The notes beneath the pieces were generated by a model. It searched no databases. It saw only the letters and a list, made by a program, of their open reading frames with translations, and was not told where the DNA came from. The translations under genes were made by a program, and so were the position numbers. DNA of 64,000 nucleotides from Erodium maritimum. Taxonomy: Eukaryota > Streptophyta > Magnoliopsida > Geraniales > Geraniaceae. Below are positions 62,576 to 64,000 of this stretch, one piece after another; position 1 is the first letter of the stretch; each line of letters starts with the position of its first letter. The stretch is from the NCBI GenBank assembly GCA_963921825.1, contig OY997596.1, positions 38,865,932 through 38,929,931 of the forward strand, in the 5' to 3' direction.

Positions 62576-64000
62576 TGTCACGCCCCAAATCCGGTTTTGA
62601 CCGGACTCGAGACGTGAATTAAAACAATAACAATTTAGAACAAAAAATAAAGCCGAAACAGTCTCAAATAACAAGCTTAAGCTTCGAAATTTAACCACGC
62701 ATCAACTACTCGGTAAAACAACCAGTAAAAAGGTTTAATAACAAGAAATAGTACGTCGCTAGACACTAGCTAACCCTCGCCAGCTCCCAATTTCCGAGAA
62801 TCCTGCTAGTACCAAACCCGCTCAGCACCTGAAACACAACAAAGTAAGGGGGTGAGCTTACGCTCAGTAGGAAAAGTAGTTAAGGTTTCAAACCACAGTT
62901 CATCACCTCGGGTAACCGTCCAATTAGGGCATACTAGTAAAGCACAAATATTAAAAGTCAAATTAAACAATTACTCCACGACAACGTGTGACCTTCACTC
63001 AGGCACAACCCATAAAACAACTCACAATGAACCGAATCCACCACTTTTCGCAACTAGTTCTTGACACTCATCACCTAACAATTCTCAACGAACAACGCCC
63101 ACGGCTATCTCACCACCGATCACACGTGTGAACTCGCACGGCAACACATGATCAGGCATACCAGCACCTCGAGTCACCAAACACTCTCACAAGACCAAAG
63201 TCGCACTTAACCCAAAGCACAAATCCAGACAGCACTCACGGCACACACAACAGTCAACGCACAAAGCCAAATAGTACGCACGGCACACACCGCAGACAAC
63301 ACACAAAGCCAAACAGCACGCACGACACACACAAAAGACCCACCCTAAACGTAGTATAACCAGTTCCAACGTCTCCGGCTATCACAACCCGTTCCATTTA
63401 TATCGTACCGGATCACGAAGCCTCGGTCCCGACATCTTCCCGTCACGTAGAATCGGGGTAACATCCCAGACTGGAAATCCCTCAGTCGGACGTCTTCCTG
63501 TCACGTAGAATCAGGGCCTCACGTACAACGGACCGACAAATACCTCAGTCGTAATTCCTCCCGTTACAGAGACTCGGAATATCAATCACGCCACCCTTGT
63601 CCTCGATGCACTACACCGGAACTATCCCTCGGTGTAAGTACCACTCCGGTTATGCCTTTTCTTGGAATACACAACAAGGATATAACAAGCAGCGCAAAGC
63701 CAAAGCTGGTCCTGGTCTATCAACCGGACCGTCTCAACATAGCACACAGCCGGTCTATCACTCACCCGGTCATATCACAACCAAGAGTTCACGTTTTATC
63801 AAACACGACACACTTGCCCACACCCGGTCACAACACGCAACACCGAGTATAATCTTATTTAGACTATCACACAGCAGTTATAGCACACATCACGCAATCC
63901 TAAGGCTCGACATGGCCCATCTACCAGCACGACAATTTCCCAAATATTGAAAGCAGGTAATCTAGTGAATCACATCCTACATGTTACTAAGACTCGTCCG
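62576..64000 (-). mobile_element. LTR of a further Tekay-like element, running off the window
   Basis: TGTCACGCCCCAAATCCGG starts abruptly within the second LTR copy of the older element, preceded by GGAAC, the likely TSD. The sequence resembles the other chromovirus LTRs at its outer end, then diverges. It contains repeats with GTCACGTAGAATCGGGG near 63,440-63,510. The element continues past the right edge. Confidence 0.75.

Overview
The window is nuclear DNA of a flowering plant, most likely a eudicot. It holds one complete spliced host gene in a sea of nested transposons. The species cannot be named from the sequence. The evidence for a plant is the cycloartenol synthase gene, a Tekay/Del-type chromovirus primed by initiator-Met tRNA, L1- and RTE-type LINE remnants, a PIF/Harbinger element with a Myb/SANT-type ORF1, and several Mutator-like elements with long terminal inverted repeats (TIRs) and 8-9 bp target site duplications (TSDs).

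Layout. 1-1.2 kb: remains of a LINE ORF1 on the minus strand. 1.2-8.7 kb: mostly non-genic, with an (AT)46 run, a LINE-type insertion with an 18-bp TSD (4.6-5.7 kb), a 1.54-kb non-autonomous MULE (6.2-7.7 kb) and a short long-TIR element just upstream of the gene. 9.05-20.18 kb: an 18-exon cycloartenol synthase gene whose 757 codons read through without a break. Its introns carry a solo LTR, a TRIM-like element, an antisense RTE LINE remnant and two more long-TIR MITEs of one family; intron 7 starts with GC instead of GT. 21.9-27.4 kb: a LINE derivative and a solo LTR lie in a decayed glycine-rich region. 27.57-40.37 kb: an old MULE was split by a young, whole-looking Ty3/gypsy chromovirus (28,989-40,265).

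41-49.3 kb: a second LINE ORF1 (RRM, then a DUF4283-like part, then a basic tail; minus strand) was split by a Ty1/copia-like element lacking recognisable pol. 49.36-54.16 kb: a PIF/Harbinger element carrying only the Myb/SANT ORF1, itself split by a solo LTR. 54.2-56 kb: AT-rich sequence homologous, in opposite orientation, to 41.7-43.3 kb. 56-64 kb: a broken older chromovirus, with the LTR of a further relative inserted near its end and running off the window.

The only host gene with a confident function is cycloartenol synthase, the committed step of plant sterol synthesis. No second pathway gene is present, so the window gives no support for a metabolic cluster. The most unusual material is a family of MITEs whose long inverted arms are built from short tandem units, the nested insertion histories that target duplications let one order, and the variable tandem-repeat blocks inside the chromovirus LTRs.
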